Positions 1 to 7,476 of a DNA stretch of 32,718 nt are shown piece after piece (position 1 is the stretch's first letter; each line of letters starts with the position of its first letter). The notes beneath the pieces are model-generated. The model was not told where the DNA came from, did no database searches, and saw only the letters and a list, made by a program, of their open reading frames with translations. The position numbers and the translations under genes are program-made. Source of the stretch: an uncultured Acetatifactor sp. (GTDB lineage Bacteria > Bacillota > Clostridia > Lachnospirales > Lachnospiraceae); contig CAJUIA010000039.1 in NCBI GenBank assembly GCA_910586485.1, positions 1-32,718 on the forward strand, written 5' to 3'.

Positions 1-40
1 AAAGCCGGTAACGGCTTTGAGGGTATTTTTATGAGGTTAG

Positions 41-151
41 GGTGTCAAACATCCGTGTGACTGCCAGATCTACGGGAAGGGGCTGGAGGGGTATTTGGAA
101 GCGATAGACTTTATCCTGCGGCAAACGGTAAAAAAAGATAATTTTTTTTAA
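41..151 (+). pseudogene. Possible C-terminal remnant of type II 3-dehydroquinate dehydratase
   Basis: The frame open after the TAG at 38-40 encodes about 36 residues and ends at TAA 149-151. Its middle reads CQIYGKGLEGYLEAIDFIL, which resembles the C-terminal end of AroQ (family pattern: C-x-G-Q-I-x-G-x-G-x-x-G-Y-x-x-A). In related genomes an aroQ gene often lies a short way upstream of efp, which fits. The in-frame stop just upstream means the coding frame is broken here, by decay, a frameshift or a sequencing error. A small hairpin (AAAGCCG 1-7 with CGGCTTT 12-18) lies just before. The window edge prevents a firm decision. Confidence 0.3.
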
Positions 152-158
152 AAAACAG

Positions 159-187
159 TTGAAATCGGCCTGTATTTATATTAAACT
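159..187 (+). promoter_or_regulatory. Probable sigma-A promoter of efp
   Basis: TTGAAA (159-164) is followed after 17 nt by TAAACT (182-187). The leader then carries AGGAGGA at 216-222, eight bases before the ATG of efp. The -35 is good and the -10 is imperfect. Confidence 0.4.
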
Positions 188-229
188 TAGAAAGAATTAT
201 TTTGTGAAGAGGATTAGGAGGAATATAGT

Positions 230-787
230 ATGATTTCTGCAGGTGATTTCAGAAATGGTATTACCATTGAGTATGATAACAATGTATATCAGATCATTGA
301 ATTCCAGCACGTGAAACCTGGGAAGGGCGCGGCTTTCGTGAGAACGAAGCTGAAAAATGTAAAGAGCGGCGGCGTTGTGGAGAAGACCTTCCGCCCCACC
401 GAGAAATGCCCTCAGGCACGTATTGATAGAAAAGACATGCAGTACCTGTACAAGGACGGCGATTTGTATTACTTTATGGATACAGAGAACTATGAGCAGA
501 CCGCGTTAAACGGAGATGCCGTCGGTGACGCGATGAGGTTCGTAAAAGAGAACGAGATGTGTAAGATCTGTTCCCATAACGGCAGTGTGTTTTCCGTAGA
601 GCCGCCTCTTTTCGTGGAACTGGAGATCATTGAAACCGAGCCTGGCTTTAAGGGTGATACCGCTACCGGTGCCTCCAAGCCTGCTACTGTGGAAACAGGC
701 GCTCAGGTTTCCGTTCCGCTGTTCGTTGATCAGGGGGACAAAATTAAGATTGATACCAGAACCGGTGAATATTTGTCCCGTGTATAA
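230..787 (+). CDS. efp: Elongation factor P
   Basis: This 185-residue protein is full length for EF-P, the translation factor that binds the ribosome between the P and E sites and relieves stalling at proline runs. The N-terminal KOW-like domain (about 1-65) holds the tip loop PGKGAAF with Lys32 at the position that carries the post-translational modification in many bacteria. Two OB-fold domains follow, and the C-terminus keeps the family pattern GDxIKIDTRTGEYLSR. The start is fixed by AGGAGGA eight bases upstream. The gene has its own promoter and a terminator at 821, so it is probably monocistronic. No modifying enzyme gene is present in the window. Confidence 0.97.
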   Translation: MISAGDFRNGITIEYDNNVYQIIEFQHVKPGKGAAFVRTKLKNVKSGGVVEKTFRPTEKCPQARIDRKDMQYLYKDGDLYYFMDTENYEQTALNGDAVGDAMRFVKENEMCKICSHNGSVFSVEPPLFVELEIIETEPGFKGDTATGASKPATVETGAQVSVPLFVDQGDKIKIDTRTGEYLSRV

Positions 788-820
788 CAGGCTGCATTAT
801 TTTCATACTGTCAGACTTGT

Positions 821-858
821 AAGGCAGCGGCGCTTATCGGGAGCGCTGTTGCCTTTCT
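821..858 (+). terminator. Rho-independent terminator of efp
   Basis: AAGGCAGCGGCGCT (821-834) pairs with AGCGCTGTTGCCTT (842-855) over 14 bp with two G-U pairs and a 7-nt loop. The T-run behind it is short and interrupted (TCTATGTTTT). Confidence 0.6.
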
Positions 859-940
859 ATGTTTTCGGCGCATGGTGCCGTATGCCCGGACAAATTCATT
901 TCTACTTCACATCAAATGGCGGCACAGAAAGAGGGAAAGT

Positions 941-1831
941 ATGGAAATAAACGAGTTTGCACAAAAGGTGTTAAAGGCAGTAGAGAAAGAGCTTGGCGGA
1001 GAATGCCGGGCAGAGCTGAAGGAAGTGCGGAAAAATAATGGTGTAAGGCTTCATGGCCTGCTGATTTTACAGCCGGGTAAAAATGTGGTGCCAACCATCT
1101 ATCTGGACAACTTTTATGCAGCTTATGAGGACGGTGTGACCTTTCGGGAGGTCCTGAACAGAATATTGGAAATTTTTCGGGAAGAGAGCCCCAGAGAAGA
1201 CATTGACATGGATTTTTTTAAATCCTTTGAAAAGGTCAGGGACAGAATCTGTTACCGTCTGATTGGCAGACATAACAATGCGGAGCTTCTCCGCGATATA
1301 CCTTATGTGGATTTTCTTGATCTTGCCATATGCTTTTACTATGCCTACAGCGGCGGAGAGCTGGGCGACGGGACAATCCTGATACATAATTCCCATTTGG
1401 AATGCTGGAATATAAAAACTGCGGACCTGATGAAGCTGGCAAAGGAAAATACACCCAGAATTTTTCCCGCCAGGATTACGCCCATGCTGGAAATGCTGGA
1501 TGAGGTGACGGATCCTTCACGAGAGCTTCTTTCGGAAGAGGATGTGCCGTTGATGGTGCTGACCAATGCCGGGCGGCTTCACGGCGCTGCCTGCATGCTG
1601 TATCCGGACCTGCTGGACCGGATCGGAGAGAAAAAGCAGGACGGCTTCTATATTATACCAAGCTCTATCCATGAGATACTGATTCTGGACAAAACGGGGA
1701 TGGGAACGCCCGAAGAGATGAAAGGGATGATACGCGAAGTGAATTCGCAGCATGTAGCCGCGGAAGAGATCCTGTCGGATAATCTTTACTATTATGATCT
1801 GCAGGAAAAAACTATTAAAATAATTTTATAA
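941..1831 (+). CDS. DUF5688-type protein of unknown function
   Basis: The 296-residue product begins MEINEFAQKVLKAVEKELG. It resembles the DUF5688 family, which is frequent in Lachnospiraceae, often in several copies per genome, and has no established function. No signal peptide or membrane segment is visible, so it is probably cytoplasmic. The C-terminal part contains the recognisable stretch NAGRLHGAACMLYPDLL followed by a segment on planned response or output (IIPSSIHEILIL). The start at 941 is chosen because AGAGGGAAAG lies directly before it; an ATG at 872 in the same frame has no such site. The family assignment rests on overall resemblance and is not certain. Confidence 0.72.
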   Translation: MEINEFAQKVLKAVEKELGGECRAELKEVRKNNGVRLHGLLILQPGKNVVPTIYLDNFYAAYEDGVTFREVLNRILEIFREESPREDIDMDFFKSFEKVRDRICYRLIGRHNNAELLRDIPYVDFLDLAICFYYAYSGGELGDGTILIHNSHLECWNIKTADLMKLAKENTPRIFPARITPMLEMLDEVTDPSRELLSEEDVPLMVLTNAGRLHGAACMLYPDLLDRIGEKKQDGFYIIPSSIHEILILDKTGMGTPEEMKGMIREVNSQHVAAEEILSDNLYYYDLQEKTIKIIL

Positions 1832-1850
1832 TTTTTTCTATAATTGAAGG

Positions 1851-1879
1851 TAGACATACAGAAAAATATATGATATTAT
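1851..1879 (+). promoter_or_regulatory. Sigma-A promoter of the tRNA gene
   Basis: TAGACA (1851-1856), a 17-nt spacer and TATTAT (1874-1879). The predicted transcript would begin near 1885-1887, inside the left arm of the inverted repeat that flanks the tRNA. Confidence 0.6.
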
Positions 1880-1882
1880 AGT

Positions 1883-1999
1883 CAGGGTGATGTAATACTT
1901 TTGTAACAATTTGCATCCGTAGTCTAACGGATAGAACGAAGGCCTCCGACGCCTTTAATGCAGGTTCGATTCCTGTCGGATGCACTTTACATCACCCTG
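1883..1999. repeat. Perfect 13-bp inverted repeat flanking tRNA-Arg
   Basis: CAGGGTGATGTAA at 1883-1895 is the exact reverse complement of TTACATCACCCTG at 1987-1999. The tRNA gene sits between the arms, 17 nt from the left one and 2 nt from the right one. In a transcript starting near 1886 most of the left arm would form the 5' leader and pair with the 3' trailer, clamping the pre-tRNA. Confidence 0.85.
1913..1984 (+). tRNA. tRNA-Arg (anticodon CCG)
   Basis: The sequence folds as a tRNA. The acceptor arms GCATCCG and CGGATGC pair fully. The anticodon stem AAGGC/GCCTT encloses the loop CTCCGAC, giving anticodon CCG for the codon CGG. The T arm is GCAGG, TTCGATT, CCTGT with one G-T pair. The discriminator base is A and the CCA end is not encoded. 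It has its own promoter and an unusual flanking inverted repeat. Confidence 0.93.
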
Positions 2000-2075
2000 T
2001 ACTGTAACATATCCACGTGATTCCAACATAATAGGGCCGCATGCGGCTCTATCATGGTTTAAGGAAGGTGTAAAT

Positions 2076-3323
2076 ATGCAAAAAGATAAGTGGAAGACTA
2101 TCCGCGATATTCTTGTCGGTAATTGTAAGATTGTTTTCCCTGTATTAGCTGTAGTGTTAGGCGCAGTCACAGTAGTTATAGCCTTAAATGCCAACAAGGC
2201 AGAGGCTCAGACCCAGGCGGACGGGCAGTCACAGCAGGAGAGTCAGGAGAGCGGCGCTCCTTCCGGCTCTTCCGAGGAAGATTTGCCTGAGGAAAGTGTA
2301 AATCAGGCAGAGACAGTACCGCTGGTGGCAAACGAGGACGGTAACATTTATACGTTGGTGGCAACTTATTATAATGCCATCGGCACCGGCGACATGGCGA
2401 CCCTTCAGTCCATATGTCACGGGATCAGTGAAAATACGCTTCTTTATTATGAAGAGCTGTCAGGCTATATTGACCATTATTCCGATATAGAAATTTTTAC
2501 CAAGCAGGGGCCATCGGAGGGGACGGTCATTGCCTATGTGTATTATAAGATGGGCCTGGAGGACAGGGACGAATGTCCGGGATATGAGGCGCTTTATGTC
2601 TGCACCGAAGAGGATGGCAGCCTTTATATTAAGGATAACAGTCTGTTTACGGAGGAAGAAAAGCAATATATCAGGACGGCGAACGGGCAGGTGGATGTAC
2701 TGGAGCTTGATACCCGTGTGGCGGCGGAATATAATGAGTTGATAGAGCAGAATCCTTCGCTGCTGGAATATGCAAGCTTAGTGAAAACGCAGGTAAATAC
2801 CAAAGTGGGAGAGACGCTTGCCAGCAGAGTGCAGAGCGAGGAACTGCAGGAGCCGGAAGGCGCGGAACAGCCCACAGGCGAGGGCGGCCAGCCGTCTGAG
2901 GGAACGCAGGACCCGGTAACGGCGGGACCTAAATACGCCAGCTCTACCACTACCGTCAATGTAAGAAGCTCGGACAGCGAGCAGGCCGACAAGCTGGGAA
3001 AGGTATCCCGCGGGACCAGGCTCGAAGTGCAGGAGGTCCGTTTAAACGGCTGGACGAAGGTCCTTTACGAGGGCAAAGACGGTTATATTAAATCAGAGTA
3101 TCTGCAGTTTGAAGAAAATACAGCCGATTTACAGGTGATCGGCACCGTTACGGCCACCACAAATCTGAATGTTCGTGTTTCGGCAAGCGAGACTGCAGAG
3201 AGGCTGGGGGTGCTTGCAGGCGGATCTTCCCTTGAGCTGCTTGCGAATGAAAACGGGTGGTGCAAGGTGAATTATAACGGCCAGGTAGGATATGTGAAGG
3301 CTGATTATGTGACCCAGCAATAG
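2076..3323 (+). CDS. Membrane-anchored protein with two bacterial SH3 domains
   Basis: The 415-residue product has a short basic N-terminus and one membrane segment (about residues 17-40, IVFPVLAVVLGAVTVVIAL) not followed by an obvious cleavage site, so it is probably anchored with the rest outside. A Gln/Ser/Glu-rich linker comes next. Then a domain of about 120 residues resembles an NTF2-like fold (begins VATYYNAIGTGDMATL). A second acidic linker leads to two SH3b repeats, each with the signature NVR.S.........G.......NGW.KV.Y.G..GY.K. SH3b domains usually bind cell-wall peptides, so a surface role is likely; no hydrolase domain is present. The start at 2076 follows AAGGAAGGTG; an upstream extension would run into the tRNA gene. 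Confidence 0.85.
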   Translation: MQKDKWKTIRDILVGNCKIVFPVLAVVLGAVTVVIALNANKAEAQTQADGQSQQESQESGAPSGSSEEDLPEESVNQAETVPLVANEDGNIYTLVATYYNAIGTGDMATLQSICHGISENTLLYYEELSGYIDHYSDIEIFTKQGPSEGTVIAYVYYKMGLEDRDECPGYEALYVCTEEDGSLYIKDNSLFTEEEKQYIRTANGQVDVLELDTRVAAEYNELIEQNPSLLEYASLVKTQVNTKVGETLASRVQSEELQEPEGAEQPTGEGGQPSEGTQDPVTAGPKYASSTTTVNVRSSDSEQADKLGKVSRGTRLEVQEVRLNGWTKVLYEGKDGYIKSEYLQFEENTADLQVIGTVTATTNLNVRVSASETAERLGVLAGGSSLELLANENGWCKVNYNGQVGYVKADYVTQQ

Positions 3324-3372
3324 GTTTGCCTGTAAAGGAAAAAACTGTTAAGGAATAAAAAAGGGAAAAGTG

Positions 3373-3411
3373 GGAAGTCTTTTACTGAAAAGGGAAAGGC
3401 TTCCTTTTTTT
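3373..3411 (+). terminator. Terminator after the SH3 protein gene
   Basis: GGAAG (3373-3377) pairs with CTTCC (3400-3404), with an inner CTTTT/AAAAG stem, followed by seven T. The stem is uneven, with extra purines on the 3' side. Confidence 0.5.
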
Positions 3412-3425
3412 GATATGTAAAATTT

Positions 3426-3468
3426 GATTTCAGATGCCGTTTGGGCGGCGGAATGAGAGGAAATATGA
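3426..3468 (+). repeat. Leader repeat, copy 1 (hairpin plus ribosome binding site)
   Basis: This 43-nt stretch ends in the start codon of the next gene. It contains a small hairpin GCCGT-TTGG-GCGGC, then GGAATGAGAGGAAAT and ATGA. It matches the stretch at 23641-23682 with only a few differences, although the two downstream proteins are unrelated in sequence. Confidence 0.75.
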
Positions 3469-3896
3469 CATCTCAGGAAATAGCAATTTACCGGGAAATC
3501 CAGAAGAATACGGAGATGGCAATGAAAGCCATTGATACGATTTCGGACAAGGTTTACGACGATGCGCTGGCAATGCAGCTTTCCAGGCAGACATTGAAAT
3601 ACTCCGAAATCCATAATGCAGCTTCCAAACAGTTGATTGCCGGCAAGGCGGAATATTATCGGAGCGGTGCGCTGGCGGATGCGGTGCTGCGGACCGGACT
3701 TCATTATAATACCCTGCTTAATACCAGTACAGGGCACATTGCGGAGCTGATGATCAAAAACAGTACAAACGGGATACTGGAGATGGAGAAGGCGCTGAAG
3801 CATAATGAAAATGCCGGAGTGCAGTCCACGGCACTGGCCCGTCAGCTGATCGCCTGTGAAGAAAAGAATGTTGCCAGGTTGAAGCAGTATTTGTAA
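3465..3896 (+). CDS. Small helical protein of unknown function
   Basis: The product has 143 residues, starts MTSQEIAIYREIQKNTEMAM, and looks entirely alpha-helical, with no signal peptide or membrane segment. The pattern of long amphipathic helices with spaced Glu and His residues recalls ferritin-like or DUF-type helical bundles, but I do not recognise a family. The start at 3465 follows GAGAGGA at a proper distance; the longer frame from 3441 lacks a site. The leader repeats the one before the gene at 23679. It sits between a terminator and the gdhA promoter, so it is probably a single-gene unit. Confidence 0.7.
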   Translation: MTSQEIAIYREIQKNTEMAMKAIDTISDKVYDDALAMQLSRQTLKYSEIHNAASKQLIAGKAEYYRSGALADAVLRTGLHYNTLLNTSTGHIAELMIKNSTNGILEMEKALKHNENAGVQSTALARQLIACEEKNVARLKQYL

Positions 3897-3971
3897 CAGA
3901 AGGAGCTTATTTTTGTACAAAATATCTAAAAAAATATTAAAAAACTTTTGCAGTTTAATTGGATAAAGTAA

Positions 3972-4000
3972 TTGTGAAATGGACAAGGATGGTTTATAAT
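3972..4000 (+). promoter_or_regulatory. Sigma-A promoter of gdhA
   Basis: TTGTGA (3972-3977), a 17-nt spacer and a perfect TATAAT (3995-4000). The start codon of gdhA lies 56 nt downstream. Confidence 0.7.
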
Positions 4001-4055
4001 GTTTTTTGAATTGTGATGCTGACGGCATCAATTTAAGTGAAGGAGGACATTGGAA

Positions 4056-5402
4056 ATGTCGTATGTAGATGAGGTTTATGACCTGGTGGTTGCCAAGAAT
4101 CCCGCGCAGCCGGAATTCCATCAGGCAGTAAAAGAGGTTTTGGAGTCTCTGCGTGTAGTGATCGAGGCAAATGAAGAAAAATATCGTAAGGATGCTCTGC
4201 TGGAGAGGCTGGTTACTCCGGAGAGACAGCTGTTATTCCGTGTGCCCTGGGTGGATGACAAGGGCCAGGTACAGGTAAATAACGGCTTCAGAGTACAGTT
4301 TAATTCTGCCATCGGGCCTTATAAGGGGGGCTTGCGGCTTCATCCCAGTGTCAACCTCGGTATTATTAAATTTCTGGGCTTCGAGCAGATTTTTAAGAAT
4401 TCTTTGACTGGTCTGCCCATCGGCGGCGGCAAGGGCGGTTCCGATTTTGATCCCAAGGGTAAATCCGACAGGGAAGTGATGGCGTTCTGCCAGAGCTTTA
4501 TCAATGAGCTACATAAGTACATTGGCGCGGATACTGACGTGCCTGCAGGCGACATCGGCACCGGTGCAAGAGAGATCGGCTATATGTACGGTCAGTACAA
4601 GAGGCTTACGGGACTGTATGAGGGCGTGCTTACCGGCAAAGGTCTTTCATACGGCGGTTCCCTGGCAAGAACGGAAGCTACGGGATATGGCCTGCTTTAC
4701 CTGACAGAGGAAATGCTTAAGTGCAACGGCAAGGACATTGCCGGAAAGACCATCGCCGTATCCGGCGCGGGCAACGTGGCTATTTATGCCATTCAAAAGG
4801 CGCAGCAGCTTGGCGGTAAGCCGGTGACCTGTTCCGATTCTACCGGCTGGATTTATGATCCGGAAGGTATTGATGTGGCTTTGCTGAAGGAAGTAAAGGA
4901 AGTAAAGCGTGCAAGACTGAGTGAATATGCCGCGGCAAGACCCAGTGCGCAGTATCATGAGAAAAAGAACGGAGAACACGGGGTATGGAGCGTGAAGTGC
5001 GATGTGGCGCTTCCCTGCGCGACCCAGAACGAGCTTGATCTGGAGGATGCAAAAATGCTGGTGGCAAACGGATGTCTTGCAGTGGCAGAGGGCGCAAATA
5101 TGCCTACCACCATGGAAGCTACCGAGTATCTTCAGAAGAACGGCGTGCTGTTCTGCCCCGGCAAGGCGGCCAATGCCGGCGGTGTTGCTACGTCTGCGCT
5201 GGAGATGAGCCAAAACAGCGAGCGGCTTTCCTGGACCTTTGAGGAAGTGGATGCCAAGCTGCAGAACATTATGGTGAATATTTTCCATAATCTGGACGAT
5301 GCCGCAAAGAAGTACGGCATAAAGGGCAATTATGTGGCAGGAGCTAACATTGCAGGCTTCCTGAAGGTAGCGGAGGCCATGACGGCACAGGGAATCGTAT
5401 AA
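4056..5402 (+). CDS. gdhA: NADP-type glutamate dehydrogenase
   Basis: The 448-residue protein matches hexameric bacterial glutamate dehydrogenase over its whole length. It interconverts 2-oxoglutarate plus ammonium and glutamate in the cytoplasm. Visible motifs are PYKGGLRLHPSV, the glycine-rich GLPIGGGKGG with catalytic Lys126, PAGDIGTG with catalytic Asp166, and the Rossmann segment SGAGNVA. Ser in the CSDSTGW strand end is usual in the NADPH-using assimilatory type; the cofactor call is inference. AGGAGG at 4041-4046 lies nine bases before ATG 4056, so this start is preferred over a TTG at 4050. Own promoter and terminator suggest a single-gene unit. Confidence 0.97.
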   Translation: MSYVDEVYDLVVAKNPAQPEFHQAVKEVLESLRVVIEANEEKYRKDALLERLVTPERQLLFRVPWVDDKGQVQVNNGFRVQFNSAIGPYKGGLRLHPSVNLGIIKFLGFEQIFKNSLTGLPIGGGKGGSDFDPKGKSDREVMAFCQSFINELHKYIGADTDVPAGDIGTGAREIGYMYGQYKRLTGLYEGVLTGKGLSYGGSLARTEATGYGLLYLTEEMLKCNGKDIAGKTIAVSGAGNVAIYAIQKAQQLGGKPVTCSDSTGWIYDPEGIDVALLKEVKEVKRARLSEYAAARPSAQYHEKKNGEHGVWSVKCDVALPCATQNELDLEDAKMLVANGCLAVAEGANMPTTMEATEYLQKNGVLFCPGKAANAGGVATSALEMSQNSERLSWTFEEVDAKLQNIMVNIFHNLDDAAKKYGIKGNYVAGANIAGFLKVAEAMTAQGIV

Positions 5403-5420
5403 GAGCGGATAAAATAAAAG

Positions 5421-5465
5421 GGCTGTCGTTTTACGGATGAAGGTTCGTAAAACGGCAGCCTTTTT
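5421..5465 (+). terminator. Rho-independent terminator of gdhA
   Basis: A 15-bp stem (5421-5435 with 5446-5460, one G-U pair), a 10-nt loop and five T. Confidence 0.9.
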
Positions 5466-5500
5466 ATGGTTGCCGGGCATATCCGGCTGATGGTGTATGC

Positions 5501-6014
5501 TCAGCTGATTTCTGAAAATATACGGTAGGAGGGTTTTTCGTTTCCATATAAATCCGTGGAGCCGTGGATCCGTTGTTTTAATTTTCCTTGGCCGGATTCG
5601 CCGCAATGGGTCCGGTAATCGTTCAGGGAAAACCAGACATAGCCTGCCATATTGGGAAGAGACCTGTATATGGGGATCCTCTCCAAAAGGATTTCAATTC
5701 TCCGTTTATCCCCGCCGGGAAAGGCAGGTTCACAGAGTCCAAACTCGGAAACAAGGGAAGGTTTATCGCCAAATTTTTCATAGGTGCGGCGGATGACGCC
5801 TTCTATGTCGTCACAGGGCTGCCATAAGCCCAGATATTCGTTCCACATGGCAATATCTCCGTACATGGCAGCGTCGTCCAGGTCAACGTTGGTGTCCCTG
5901 CTGCCAATGGAAGCGGGTAAAGTTACAGCCTGCGTTCTTCAACTGGGCAAGGCATTTTATGCTGTGTGTCAAGGGTTCTGCCATGCCAAAGTCTGGGTGG
6001 GAGCCGGGCATCCA
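5501..6014 (-). pseudogene. Remnant of a GH2 glycoside hydrolase (beta-galactosidase/glucuronidase type)
   Basis: The frame from ATG 5866 to stop 5501 encodes the last 121 residues of a GH2 TIM barrel: MWNEYLGLW, then SEFGLCEPAF, WFSLNDYRTHCGESG, QRIHGSTDLYGNEKPSY. The C-terminus looks complete. Upstream, from about 6014 to 5883, a different frame carries another GH2 piece (HPDFGMAEP, then LKNAGCNFTRFHWQQGHQ), which in intact proteins lies well before the first piece. Loss of the part between them, with a frame change, is the simplest reading. The N-terminal sugar-binding and immunoglobulin-like domains are absent. It abuts a truncated AraC gene facing away from it. Confidence 0.75.
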
Positions 6015-6027
6015 TTACAGCAGCTGA

Positions 6028-6348
6028 TTCTGCAATCCGGTAAGCCGGGCAGTCAGCTATATTTTGAGTCATTATGATGGCAGTCTGTCGGTGGCGGAGG
6101 TGGCAGACAGTGTTCATTTGAGTCCGTCCCAGTTTTCCAGAAAATTTAAGAAAAAAACCGGTACCTCCCCGTATGATTATATTCTGGGAGTAAGGCTGAC
6201 GAAGGCCAAGGAACTGTTAAAAAGTACCAGGCTGTCTGTCGGGGAAATAGCTTGCCGGACAGGGTTTTGCAGTGATGCCAATTTTATTTATTTCTTTAAA
6301 AAGCAGGAGGGCATTTCGCCTTTGCGGTTTCGGAATACATTGTTTTAA
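6028..6348 (+). pseudogene. Remnant of an AraC-family regulator (DNA-binding domain only)
   Basis: The frame after a TGA at 6025 encodes about 106 residues ending at 6348. It is a complete AraC DNA-binding domain: a first helix-turn-helix (LSVAEVADSVHLSPSQFSRK), a linker helix (RLTKAKELLKST) and a second (VGEIACRTGFCSDANFIYF), closing with the family signature FKKQEGISPLRFR. The sensor half of the usual 280-300 residues is missing, no ATG with a ribosome binding site is present, and only a TTG at 6064 could start a short form. The head-to-head GH2 remnant suggests a former divergent regulator-glycosidase pair. Confidence 0.75.
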
Positions 6349-6372
6349 GGGAGGAAGATTTCGGTATTTTTA

Positions 6373-6400
6373 TAAAGAATGGGTTGAATGATGCCGATAT
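6373..6400 (+). promoter_or_regulatory. Possible sigma-D (sigma-28, flagellar) promoter
   Basis: TAAA (6373-6376), 16 nt, then GCCGATAT (6393-6400). This agrees with the sigma-D consensus known from Bacillus subtilis (TAAA, 14-16 nt, GCCGATAT). TATAAT at 6397-6402 overlaps, but no good sigma-A -35 is placed for it. Confidence 0.5.
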
Positions 6401-6470
6401 AATAAAGAAATAGGTGATCGTAACATAAAACCGGATCGTTAGATATGTCTGAATCAAGGAGGATGACGGC

Positions 6471-7442
6471 ATGAATATTATGACAAGGACAGGAAGCTCC
6501 GTAAAAAATCAATACGGACTGAGAAACACGGACGGAAGCTCAGGAACCAGACTTTCCATTGCCAGAGAGGTTGCGGAGAGAAGAGAGGCGGCCAGGGCGC
6601 GGGCGAAGGCCGAACAGAAGGCAAAAGAAGCAAAGCGGGCCAAGGCGGCAAAAAAGGCCAGGGAAGCTCAGAGAAAGCAGCAGGCAAAGAAAAAGCTGCA
6701 TTATAATTTTAAGCAGATTTCCAATCGGATTCTGCAGGCAAAGACCTCCGGTAATGCGAGAAGAGCGTTGAACAGTGCCCGGCGGAAGGTAGTGGAGCTG
6801 CGCAAAAAGGTGAAGATGTCCAATATGGATAATCAGGGGCTGCTAAACGCAATCCGCCATGCGGAAGCCATGGCGCGGGTGGCAAAAAAGAAGGTGCGCC
6901 ATCTGGAGGAGGAAGAAAATGTCAAGCTTCGGGGCGGAGTGTGCGAGGCCGAGCTGGAAGAAGAGACGGAGGAATCTGCAGAACAGGACTGGGATGAAGA
7001 GGTGATGGACGAAGATGCCGAGCTTGCTTTTGACATGGAGGACCTGCAGGAGCTGATGGAGCTTTATCAGGAGCTGATGGAAGAGGCCATGGAGGACATG
7101 GAAGAGCTGAGTGATCTGGAGGATATGATCCTTGGCAGTCCGGGAAAGGAGATGGATCCGGAGGATCTGGATCAGCTGAAGAAGAAGCACCGTGCGGAAG
7201 AGCTTCGAAAGATCATGGAAGCAGATATGAAATATCTAAAGGCCATGTTTGAAAAGATGGCAAAGGAGCAGCAGGAAAGTGCAGGCGGCGTGAGCAGCAG
7301 CTCCGACAATGGTGAGCGGCCGACAGGTTATGATACGGGCGGGGTATCCCTGGAGCTGGGCGGAGTGGAGATCCCCGTGGAGTCTCAGGCGGTCAGTGCT
7401 GCCGAGCTGGTGGAGGGAGGAATGATCGACGCGTCCGTCTAG
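6471..7442 (+). CDS. Charge-segregated coiled-coil protein of unknown function
   Basis: The 323-residue product has three parts. Residues about 30-80 are very rich in Lys, Arg and Ala and form an uninterrupted basic helix. A further basic region to about 150 contains SNRILQAKTSGNARRALN. Residues about 155-225 are strongly acidic (Glu, Asp, Met, Leu), and the tail is Gly/Ser-rich. No signal peptide or membrane segment is seen. AAGGAGG at 6456-6462 sets the start. The gene is 34 nt from the diguanylate cyclase behind it, so they are likely co-transcribed, possibly from the sigma-D-like promoter. I do not recognise a family; a motility link is inference from that promoter. Confidence 0.75.
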   Translation: MNIMTRTGSSVKNQYGLRNTDGSSGTRLSIAREVAERREAARARAKAEQKAKEAKRAKAAKKAREAQRKQQAKKKLHYNFKQISNRILQAKTSGNARRALNSARRKVVELRKKVKMSNMDNQGLLNAIRHAEAMARVAKKKVRHLEEEENVKLRGGVCEAELEEETEESAEQDWDEEVMDEDAELAFDMEDLQELMELYQELMEEAMEDMEELSDLEDMILGSPGKEMDPEDLDQLKKKHRAEELRKIMEADMKYLKAMFEKMAKEQQESAGGVSSSSDNGERPTGYDTGGVSLELGGVEIPVESQAVSAAELVEGGMIDASV

Positions 7443-7476
7443 AAACCGGAGATCATTGAAACAGGGGGAAGATTAT

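Noticed and set aside
2033..2050. Palindrome AGGGCCGCATGCGGCTCT as a terminator of the tRNA transcript
   Set aside because: The loop is only two bases and no T-run follows; it may be a minor operator but nothing supports this.
1980..2075. N-terminal extension of the SH3 protein frame to 1980
   Set aside because: It would overlap the 3' end of the tRNA gene and the inverted repeat; ATG 2076 has a proper ribosome binding site and gives a normal membrane anchor.
3348..4121. 257-codon open frame on the - strand
   Set aside because: It covers the small helical gene and the gdhA promoter in antisense, has no ribosome binding site and no protein-like motif.
4647..5606. 319-codon open frame on the - strand
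   Set aside because: Antisense shadow of gdhA, crossing its terminator, with composition of a shadow frame.
5784..6077. 97-codon + strand frame between the two remnants
   Set aside because: It is antisense to the GH2 remnant and matches nothing; the GH2 and AraC remnants account for the region.
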